A program made the position numbers and the translations under genes. Below the pieces are notes generated by a model, which worked only from the letters and a program-made list of their open reading frames with translations, did not search any database and was not told the DNA's origin. DNA of 64,000 bases from Zizania palustris. Its lineage: Eukaryota > Streptophyta > Magnoliopsida > Poales > Poaceae. Location: NCBI GenBank assembly GCA_019279435.1, contig JAAALK010000288.1:72736811-72800810 (forward strand). The letters run 5' to 3'. Shown here piece by piece: positions 55,765-64,000 of the stretch (the first letter of the stretch is position 1; each line of letters starts with the position of its first letter).

Positions 55765-58574
55765 TCATCTTTCACCTTGTAGGTTTGTCCAAGTCTGGGC
55801 TACAAGCGGCGCCGTGTTGAAGGCAGAGAAGTCTAAGGCTTCGTCGCCTGTTAAGGCCGTACCCGAAGGCTGTACCCCCTCGCCACTTAAGTCTACTTCG
55901 AAACAGCTTAAGTCTGGCGAAGAGGAAGAACTCCGAAGAGGCTCCGTATTCACGGTAGCCAGCAGCTCCTGGGCTACTTTGGAAATGGCTTCGCCCTTAG
56001 GACCTCTCGAAAGCTTGAACCGAGGAGGGGCTTCGGACCTAGCTACCTCGAGCACCACCCAAAGCTGGTGAAGCTCTTCAGAGTCCTCAAGTACTTCGAG
56101 ATCAACATTCGAAGGATGAGCCTAGGCAGGTATAAAGTACCCCCGCATTTATATTAATAAACTGATGAGTTTTTACAAAGCCTACAACTAAGAGTTACAA
56201 GGAGCCTAAGGAGATCTACACCTTCAGAGGCGGAGGCATCGACGTCGAAGGCTGAGCTGGCGAGGCTTGTGCCCTGGCTCGGTGAAGGCGGAGGGCCTTT
56301 TGGAGGCTGAGGACTGCTTCACAGCCTTGGGCCTTCCAAGGCTCTTCAAGGCGGTGCCACGCTCCGCGGACGCCCAAAGGAGGCGCTACCAAGTGCTGGC
56401 CTCCGAAGGCCACCGGAGTCGCCGAGGTCGCTGCCTCGAGGTGGTTGCACCCTGAGTCATAAAGCATCTACAACACCCCTTGACCCGCCACTCGGTCGGC
56501 CATCAGAGCGAAGCCCTTCAGGGACACCTCCGCCGTCGTAGCCATAGTCTTCAGGAACTCAACGCGATCCCTGATCGGGTCCCGAAGACTGAAGTTCGGA
56601 ACCTGGCACTCAGTCCCTATTTGCTCAAGGACTGAGGTCAAGCTCGAAGTGGCTTCATCGACATTGTGAACAACGAAGTCCTCCAGGCAGTGGCCAGCTT
56701 GGCGAAGCTTTGTGTTCTCCACCACCAACTCCACTCTGGCCTCCTCCGAAGCTCGAAGCTCCGCCCGAAGCTTGTCGGTCTCCGAGACCAAGACCTCCCT
56801 TGCCTTTTTAGCTTCGGCCCTCGCCGTCTCTGCTGAGGCTTCGACTCGCCTTCACTTCTCAGCTTCCACTGAGATCTCACGTTAGAGGGCATCCGTCTCC
56901 TCCGCCAAGCGAGCCATCCGTTCGTCCACAGAGATTGCTGCTGTAGCATTCAGCGCGAAGGCCTGAAAGAATTCAAGAAAATCATAAGTGTTGATTGAAA
57001 AGCAAGTATGACTCGAAGACCGTTTGGGACTTCGCTCACCTGGATGAGGGCTTCGTTTGCATTTGCGAAGAGGTCGAAGGGGCTCGAGCGGCTGAGTTGA
57101 GCCACCAAGCCCCCTGACCCTGCAACAACGCAGCCTTCGTGAAAATCATGAATGGCCGCCTCCATCACGGCGCCCCTCGGCTGTAGAGGCTAGACTATCT
57201 CCGCCACATCCACCTCCGGTGCAGGCTCCTGTGGAGCCGGGCTCCGGTCCACCACTTCGACGTACTCATCGGCCCCGTTTCGAAGGTTCCCTTCGCCATG
57301 ACTGTCGTCTCCGTCTTCTTCAAACGAAGTGCTGTCAGACTCCGAGCTGCTACTGTCATTGTTGCTGCTATCGAAGGCCTCCGTCGGCTTCGGTATGGCG
57401 GACCTCGCGCCAGCATCGACATCTGCAAAAAAGTTCAAGTTAATATCCATGTGGGAAAAGAGAAGTATGTTCAAGTGTTTACCTTTGTCGGAGATCTCTT
57501 CGAAGGCAGAGGGAGCGATGTGTGCTCCCCAGTCCCTTCGCTGCGAGGGAGGAGCCTCAGCCCCATGCCCGAAGGCATCGCCATCACGGCCCTCACCACC
57601 ACTTCGGTAGCTGCCACTGGAGCCCCTGCTGGCTCCGCTCCGGTTCCAAGGCTCACGGTCATTGCCTCCACCGCAGTAGGGGCTTCGGTTGTTGGGAGCT
57701 CCGAGCGAGCCCTCGAGGCTTTAGGTTCGTCATCGTCCACCCTCTTCCTCTTGGAGCCGCTAGCCGAGTGTGCAGGGCTGGAGAAGTCTAGCAGAGCTTA
57801 GACCCCCTAGACGCTGAGCCAGGTCCACACTCTGTTCCAGTGTTCCCAAGTCCCCACAAGAGCGATCCGTTGAGCCTGCTCCTCAGGTGTCGGGGCTCCG
57901 ACGACGCGCTCCGCCGCTGCGATGGCCTCCTCCGGAGTCCTTACTTCACGAGCGGCTTCATCAAGATTCCAAGTCAGAACAAGTTTATTTTGCGAAGTAT
58001 GAAAGTGAAAAGACATCGAAGTCTTACCAAGGCGTTCTGTCGACACCTCACTTAGGCCCTCTGAGCCCAAAGGCTGAAAGAGCCCCTCCGGCCAAGAGAG
58101 CGCGAGGGGGCTGAGCCAAAGGGTGATGAACTCCTCCGCGAGGTCCCTCATGCTCATCCTCGAAGCTACCCTCTGTAGGAGCAAAATTCTTAAACAAAGG
58201 ATGTCGGGGCTCGTCTTCACCACGCCTTCACGTCGGTAGGAGATGAGTGCATTGGTACTCCGAAGGGGAGAGTTCATGCCAACTAAGGCGTAGAACCACT
58301 CTTGGTCCCACTTCGAGTACCACTTGCTGTTGGCAGCCCTCGTTGGGAAGGCGTCCTAGTACTCCTTTTGGAGTTGGAAGTTAGCGCTCCCAAAGGCCAA
58401 GGCCCTTTTGACGTGGTCTGATCCTTCCCTCTGCTTCGACTGGCAGTTGGCGTCATGAAGGGCTACGAAGACATCAGAACGCCCCTCGCAGCCTTCAGCC
58501 CTCATAGCCCACTTGAATACCACTAGCCTCGCCATGACATTTGGCGACAGTTGAGGAAGCTTGAGGTGGTAGGC
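55765..58574 (-). pseudogene. Antisense gene, middle and C-terminal part, with introns
   Basis: From 58574 downwards the frame reads KLPQLSPNVMARLVVFKWAM, then SDVFVALHDANCQSKQ, WYSKWDQEWFYALVGMNSPL and FITLWLSPLALSWPEGLF. This is the pattern of the plant putative gypsy type transposon (Transposase_28-like) family. It has one in-frame stop near 58357. Two intron-like breaks have both splice sites: 57482-57423 (donor AAAG|GTAAAC, acceptor TTTTTTGCAG) and 57040-56963 (donor CCAG|GTGAGC, acceptor TTCTTTCAG). A third donor (CTTG|GTAAGA, near 58027) lacks an obvious acceptor. An acidic Ser-rich segment (57400-57200) and a coiled-coil C-terminus (56791-56468; ETDKLRAELRASEEARVELV) follow. The product's role is unknown. 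Stops make this copy inactive. Confidence 0.65.
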
Positions 58575-60601
58575 TGAGAAACCAAGGGTTGGTTTCGGAG
58601 TCTGTGATGAGTGATTGACAGTGTTTACCCTCTGGTTCGGAGGTTGGTTCTCCGAAGAGGTTCGTAGGCTGTTTCACCAAAGGGTTCAGTGGGTTTGGTT
58701 GCTGCAACTATTGTAGCGGAGTGTGCCTGTTGGAGGGGTCCGACAGTACACGATGACTGGGCTGTACCGAAGGTCTCGGTACTTTGGGCGGTACACCGGA
58801 GTGTGTGCCGAAGGTTGCTAACCCGGAGAGGTCTCCGGAGTACTAGATACACTTGTCTACTTGTCTGTGGTGCGCAGGGGACTTCGGAGGCGACGGACGG
58901 TTCGTAGCCAGTGAACCTGGGTCAAGCGGGAGGCTTGATGCCAGGGGAGCAGGGAGCTCCGTCACGAAGGCTGCGAAGGGGTCGAGGTCGGACCTCGGGT
59001 CGAGGTGCACCAGGAGAAGGCAGTAAGTGCGGAGCGTGGCTCCGGGTGAAGGTACCCGAGGCAAAGTCCTCAGAGGCGAGGCACTTCGAAGGGTACTCCG
59101 AATGGAGTAACTTCGGAGTATGGTGGATCAAGTCCTCAGCAGAGGCAAGGTGTTCGAAGTGTGCTCTGGAGGGAGACACTCGAAGGTATACCCGACGAAG
59201 GTCTCAGAAGTCGAGGTGCATCGAAGGCATGGTCCGGGTGAGGCTCGTCGAGGAGTGTGCTCGGGGAGAGACACTGCGACGATGTGCTCATGGAATGCTT
59301 CATGAGGAGGCCTTGGACGAAGGAGGGACTTCGAAGGGTGGCACTCCGAAGGTGGGGCTTCAGAGTGAAGCAGGCTTCGGAGCGAGGCTAGCTCCGGAGT
59401 GAGGATGACTTGAGGTACTTCGGCCATGCATGGCTTCGGTACAAGGATTGACGGAGTTCGAGCTGGGAGAAGCTGCGAAGCCGTGGTGGTCCACTCCGAA
59501 GGTGTTGGTGCGAAGGCCCAAGGGCTTTGACGGCTTCGGCTCAAAACCGTCACTGTATCGAAGGCTGACTTCGGTGAAGCGAAGGCCATCTGGCTCAAGG
59601 CTTCTCACCGAAGCTACCGCACCCCTCGCGTGCGAAGGGGGGCTTCAGAAAAGTCAAAGACTGTAAAGGCTAACAATGTCTGCTCTTCAAAAAGCTGACG
59701 CTGTCCCCTCTGCAAAGCTGACAGAGAAGCCTCCAAATAAAGTTGACTACCTTTTGTACCCCTCTGTTCTAATGAGACAAAACCATTGTAAACCCTATGG
59801 GTAAAGTAGTCAATTCGCATGGGTGAATAGTGGCTATAAATAGTGGGGGCTGGGTAGGTAACATTTAACACTTTGAGCATTCATTGTTGAGCTCCTGTAC
59901 TAGCCACCACATACTTTGTATTCATCCAGTGAGTTCATTTTTAGTGTTTCTTGTTCAAGCAGTGAAGCCCTGTTTGTGTGTGCATTTTGCTTGAGCTTGT
60001 TTCGCATACCTCGCTACATACTTCGATCTTTTGTGTGTCACTTCGAGTGACTTGGGGTAGTGCACCGAAGCCTGTTTGGGCGAAGGGTGTTTGTGCGAAG
60101 TGTGCGTTTCAGTGTGTTTTCTCGGTGTAACTGGAGGCTAGTCCTCGCTGTTTACTAGCAAAACACTGATCGAAGCCTGTTTTGCTTCTCGTGTCGAAGC
60201 CCTTAGCGAAGTCCGTAAAGTGTGCGTTTAGACCTTCGTAGTACGAAGCCGAGCACCGGTTGCTGTCGCTAAGTATTTGGTCGAAGTCCTCAGAGGGTAG
60301 TCCACTCTTGCGAAGGGTGAAGTGCGAAGCCTGCTCGAAGCACCCTGTGTGCGGAGCCTGCATTGACTTAGCAGAGTTGATTTTTCGGGGTTGTGGGTGG
60401 AGCGAAGTCTTCTTGGCCTCGAACTTTTGCTTCTTGCGAAGCCTGTTTTCGGAGCTGTAAAATACCTCCGAACCAGACCTTCGAAGGTTGTGTTCGAAGT
60501 CTGTTCCGCAGTAGACTGAATTAAAACAGAAGGCTATTTTTAGCCTGAAATCTTAAAAGCTCCCATTCACCCCCCCTCTGGTCGCCGTTTCCGGTCCAAC
60601 A
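58575..60601 (+). mobile_element. Solo LTR (Copia-like), 2027 bp, TSD TAGGC
   Basis: It starts TGAGAAACCAAGGG and ends ACCCCCCCTCTGGTCGCCG...GGTCCAACA, the 3' end style of grass Copia LTRs. It is flanked by TAGGC at 58570-58574 and 60602-60606. A TATA box (CTATAAATAG) lies at 59834-59843. No primer-binding site, coding region or second LTR is present, so it is a solo LTR left by recombination. It splits the antisense gene, whose frame continues on both sides. Imperfect internal repeats of GGCACTTCGAAGG-like blocks lie at about 59050-59290. The small ORFs on both strands within it are not considered genes. Confidence 0.85.
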
Positions 60602-60954
60602 TAGGCCTTCAAGACTTCGCTCAGCATTTCCACAGTCGGTAGCCCAAGGCCAGCCTCGAAGAAAGCTTTGAAGAGTACCACTTCATCAGCCTGAGGCCTC
60701 GGTATGGCCTCCGACTTTTCCGGTACCCGAAGCTGGATCTCAGGTGATATCTTCCCCTCGCAAGCCTTCCGGACAGACTCCTCTGTTGAGGCCGAAGCCC
60801 TCATTTATAGGGTCTGCTCGAACTTGTCCGACGGTGACCGAAGGTCCCTTGGCCCCAAGCGCCTCGCTGCCGTTGCCGCCGCTGCCTGCGCCTGAGCTAA
60901 GCTCAAACTTGCGCCCAAGGCCAAAGCCTTCTTCAACGCAACCTTCTTCGGCAT
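60602..60954 (-). pseudogene. Antisense gene, N-terminal part
   Basis: An ATG at 60954 begins MPKKVALKKALALGASLSLA, followed by an Ala-rich stretch and a single in-frame stop at 60807-60805. The frame goes on through ACEGKISPEIQLRVPEKSEA, IPRPQADEVVLFKAFFEAGL and GLPTVEMLSEVLKAY to the TAGGC duplication. At 58574 the same frame resumes. The FEAGLGLP segment corresponds to LFLHGLGLTAHP in the antisense gene at 19482-19953, supporting common ancestry. Confidence 0.65.
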
Positions 60955-61382
60955 TTTGTGGGGCTTCGGCGCGAAGGACACTAAAGCTTGCGAAGTCGGC
61001 TCCGCGCGAAGCTAAAAGTGAACGAAAGAGAGCGAAGGATGCTAGGAGTTGAGAAAGAAGCAAATGAGAAGTGTGCCGAAGTCGTATACGGTAAACCCCT
61101 TTTTATAGGCGATAAAAATCTCGACGGTTCCCATGCTGAAGTCTCTGACAGGTGGGCCTCAGGCAAAGTTGAAGCAAACCGGCGCACTGTAATGGTCAAT
61201 TTTGTAGCCGTTGCGAAGCCGTTTGGTCTCCCCAAGGTCACTCTGTCAGTCGAGCCAGGCAATTATTGCCTGCGCAAGTCGAAGCCCCCTTCGGTCCAAG
61301 CTCCAAAGGCTTGTCTTCTCTAAAGTTGCATTTTTATTGTCATTTGTACAGAGGCGCACGCACCCCTTCATTCCGAAGAGCT
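60955..61382. other. Upstream region of the antisense gene
   Basis: This is the sequence between the antisense ATG and the 3' LTR, presumably the promoter of the antisense gene. On the minus strand a CTATAAAAAGG box lies at 61110-61100, about 150 bases upstream of the ATG, in a reasonable TATA position. Confidence 0.45.
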
Positions 61383-61394
61383 GCGGGCGAGGGG
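61383..61394 (+). other. Polypurine tract
   Basis: GCGGGCGAGGGG lies five bases before the 3' LTR (followed by CTAC|TGTTGGGGG). This arrangement is common in Tat elements. Confidence 0.6.
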
Positions 61395-61398
61395 CTAC

Positions 61399-62334
61399 TG
61401 TTGGGGGAATAAGTTTTCCCTTGAACAGGGGCCAAATGATATCAGCCACCGTAAGACTCTGGCCCGGAGCCTGACATTGTTGAAGCAGATTCCCACCTAC
61501 CGAAGTTATTTCCAATCAACAATTAATCCAAACATCCGGGTCCCCTTCGGAGCTAACCTCCGGGTCTCCTTCGAATCTAGCCTCCGGGCTCCCTTCGGAG
61601 ATAACCTCTGGGTCCCCTTCGAAGCTAGCCTCCGGGCTCCCTTCAGAGATAACCTCTGGGCTCCCTTCGGAGATAACCTCTGGGCTCCCTTCGGAGATAA
61701 CCTCTGGGTTCCCTTCAGAGCTAACCTCCGGGTCCCCTTCGAAGCTAGCCTCCGGGCACCCTTCGGAGATAACCTCTGGGTCACCTTCGAAGCTAGCCTC
61801 CGGGCTCCCCCCCAGAGCTAACTTTTGGGTCCCCTTCGGAGTACCCTTCGAAGCCTTTGATGCAGCCTCCGCCCGAAGAGCTCTAGCCACTACTTCGAAC
61901 TGGGAAAATATCTCCACCACGCTACAGTGCAAAGCCATACCGAGGGCCTTTTCTGCCCCCAGCATGTCGTTTAGCTGCTCAGAAGTGACATTTATCTGAC
62001 ACGTCTGTAAAGCTGTAAAGCTATTTGTACAATAGTCTAGTCTTTTTCCCTTCTTGCCCCTATAAGGCCTATGACCTGTAGAGGGCATTTAGGTCTTTTC
62101 CTTTGGCCTGTGTGCCTATAAAAGCAGGGCCATGCCCTTGTAATAGAGGGATCCATTAGGTTCAGTAGAGGCAAACTATGCCCAATCCACTATAGACTGG
62201 ACGTAGGGCTATTATTCCCTTCAGGGAGGCCTGAACCAGTATAAATCCGCTCTCCCTTTGTGAGAACCCTTGGAGGTTCACCCTATACACCATACACACA
62301 CAAAACCTGCTGTAGCTACGCAATTGCTACAACA
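61399..62334 (+). repeat. 3' LTR of the gag-pol-less element
   Basis: It is the partner of 53390-54386 and ends AATTGCTACAACA, followed by target duplication TTAAT. TATA box CTATAAAAG is at 62116-62124. Outside the minisatellite the two LTRs are about 95 percent identical by eye. Confidence 0.93.
61538..61839. repeat. 24-bp minisatellite inside the 3' LTR, about 12.5 units
   Basis: It has the same 24-bp unit as 53529-53900. Three consecutive units near 61658-61729 are almost identical (GGGCTCCCTTCGGAGATAAC-CTCT). The copy number is three lower than in the 5' LTR. Confidence 0.92.
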
Positions 62335-62339
62335 TTAAT

Positions 62340-64000
62340 GTCGGCCAGTCACTTGATCTCTTCCGGGTGATTCATAACGACTTTAATACGAGAAGATTTT
62401 CATTATCAGATAATCTTGTGTAAATCATGTGCGCGTGCAATAAAATAGAAAACGATTTAGTTGTGTTAAGTCCATGCCGTCATCTCCTCTATATATTCAT
62501 GGGTAAATCAATCCGTGCGTGCTAGCTACTGTAGCTAGCTGGTGGCACTTGGGTGAGTGAAGTGAGAGTAAGGGAAGCTGCCGGCGATCGAGGAAACAGG
62601 CTCTGCAATCAATATCCGTGCCATCTGGTATGGATTTAATGGTGCTGAACTCTTTCAGACACTATGAAGGTGGATCTCATCACGTGCAAAGCCCTCTCTA
62701 TTATCCCATCAAATCTAAATCTAATAGTGTAGAGGGGTCGACTGCCCTCGTATTCGTCAACTATAGGGATCTTGGTTTCACGTTTCATTTCCGTAGGGTG
62801 CTATTCCATTCGTCTCATTGATATGCGCGCACGGAGGCATGGAGGACATTATAATATTGTTTCCTGCAATAGCTTATTTTGATCTATAATGTACATAGCA
62901 ATATTATTTAGATAAAAAATATAAAACAATCTGTGAAAACATGACATACGCATAACATATTTTTATAACCTCAATTTGAACTGTAAAATAAAGTACAATA
63001 ATTGTAAGTTTTAAAATTTCACAATAGATTAAACAACAAGCACGGTATAACAGAGCACAACAGTTCTAAACAGAGCCTAATAGACGGATAGATACGTAGT
63101 AGATTGTACTTTTTCTCACCCTAGATATTTTAAACATTTATTTATTTCACAAATAAACTCTCAGAGAAATTTACTTTTAGAATAAAGCCTTAGGTAAACT
63201 CCAAACTCATTAGTATTGACCACTAAAATCTAAGCACCAAACACATTGGCACTGACCTACTTGCCGCTAGCACGCTGACACTAAGGTGAAGTGGGCAGCA
63301 ACGTGTTACCTAGGGCAGTGTCAAGATTATTGTCGTTGAGCTAAGAGATTAGTGCTTGTAGAGATGTATATGGAGGCAATGCGCACCGATGTATTGCATC
63401 GTATGGGAAATTATACAAGATGAGAGTTGCTGCATGCAACAACAAGAGTTCCTATACTCTAGCTGAAGTGCTAAACGTGAGCGTTGATGGAGTATTCGGC
63501 AATTGCAAGATTAATTTTTAAAATAGATAAATCATGACACCTGCATTAACTAGTATAAACAGATCTAACATACTAGTAAATAGTAATAAGATAATAATGA
63601 TTTCGTAAAACATGATCATTAACCGTACAAAAAGTAAAACATGCATTGTATGGTAGCCGAAGATGAATTTGCGGTCGGTGCAGAGGTTTTCTTGTTGGAG
63701 TCAGATTGTAGTACCTGACATCGACCGATGGTAGACGTGGATAGGAGACGTGTCGTGATGATGAACTTAAGCAATCGCGCGGAGCGCTTCCCAAAAAATC
63801 TTATTCGCTCTCTCCCGATGCAGGATAAAAAGGATGAGTGGTTCCGAGGATCATCTCTCCCATTCCAGGTGCATGCCGATGAACAGAATAGAGTAGACTA
63901 CGACGACAGTACAACAGAGAGAAGATAACCAAAACCCTAGTTTGGTTCTAATCTAATCTGTTTTCGCATCCATTAGAACCGACCAGCTTAACAAGCATTT
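62340..64000. other. Intergenic DNA, nothing recognised
   Basis: Mostly AT-rich with short ORFs (62618-62821, 63573-63794, 63728-63928) that show no family resemblance and overlap on opposite strands. No terminal repeats or RNA genes were found. Confidence 0.4.

Larger units (their letters stand above)
53390..62334 (+). mobile_element. Complete non-autonomous LTR element without gag-pol, TSD TTAAT
   Basis: TG...CA LTRs lie at 53390-54386 (997 bp) and 61399-62334 (936 bp), with target duplication TTAAT at 53385-53389 and 62335-62339. A primer-binding site follows the first LTR and a G-rich tract precedes the second. The 7.0-kb interior (5.0 kb without the solo LTR at 58575-60601) has no gag, protease, RT or integrase. 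Its only recognisable coding content is on the opposite strand (55765-58574 and 60602-60954). It is therefore a large non-autonomous derivative, by LTR motif and antisense gene probably of the Tat lineage. Confidence 0.92.

Noticed and set aside
63728..63928. 66-residue ORF near the window end
   Set aside because: Overlaps an ORF on the other strand, and there is no recognised family. Could be repeat-derived but nothing supports a gene.

Overview
This is plant nuclear DNA, most probably from a grass (Poaceae). It shows one intron-containing cellular gene with a GC-rich first exon, surrounded by grass-type LTR retrotransposons (Tat-, chromovirus- and Copia-like), CACTA transposons, MITEs and a LINE tail. 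I cannot place it to genus from sequence alone. No rRNA, CRISPR or bacterial features are present, and I could support no tRNA gene.

Layout. 1-4910: decayed Ty3/gypsy (Tat-like) gag and LTR pieces, including an 898-bp gag segment that occurs twice. 5640-6030: remnant of a CACTA-type terminus. 6030-21198 (plus a tail at 40825): a decayed Tat-type element on the + strand with pol remnants, a tandem-repeat spacer, an antisense ORF and a 3' LTR. Inserted into its antisense ORF is a 7.4-kb gypsy element (12069-19476, target duplication CTCTG). Inserted into its 3' LTR tail is a CACTA element (21199-40824, target duplication TAC). The CACTA carries a gag-only gypsy element on the - strand (21597-39508). 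That one is interrupted inside gag by a nearly intact 12.4-kb chromodomain-bearing gypsy element on the - strand (25618-37974, target duplication CTGAT). The order of insertion can be read directly from the junctions.

40900-45700 is single-copy-looking DNA with small MITEs. 45734-50068 holds the only convincing cellular gene: a seven-exon TPR/thioredoxin-like (TTL-type) scaffold protein of 673 residues. 50069-53389 contains a fold-back repeat and the 3' end of a LINE. 53390-62334 is a complete, target-duplication-flanked LTR element (TTAAT) with no gag or pol. Its only recognisable coding content is a broken, intron-bearing gene on the opposite strand. That antisense gene is split by a 2.0-kb solo LTR (58575-60601, target duplication TAGGC). 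62340-64000 shows nothing I can name.

The most interesting material is (i) the junction-resolved nest, (ii) two separate LTR elements carrying antisense genes of the same apparent family, each hit by another retroelement in its N-terminal half, and (iii) a young chromovirus with an intact extra ORF upstream of gag. All comparisons were made by eye; identities and ages are approximate.
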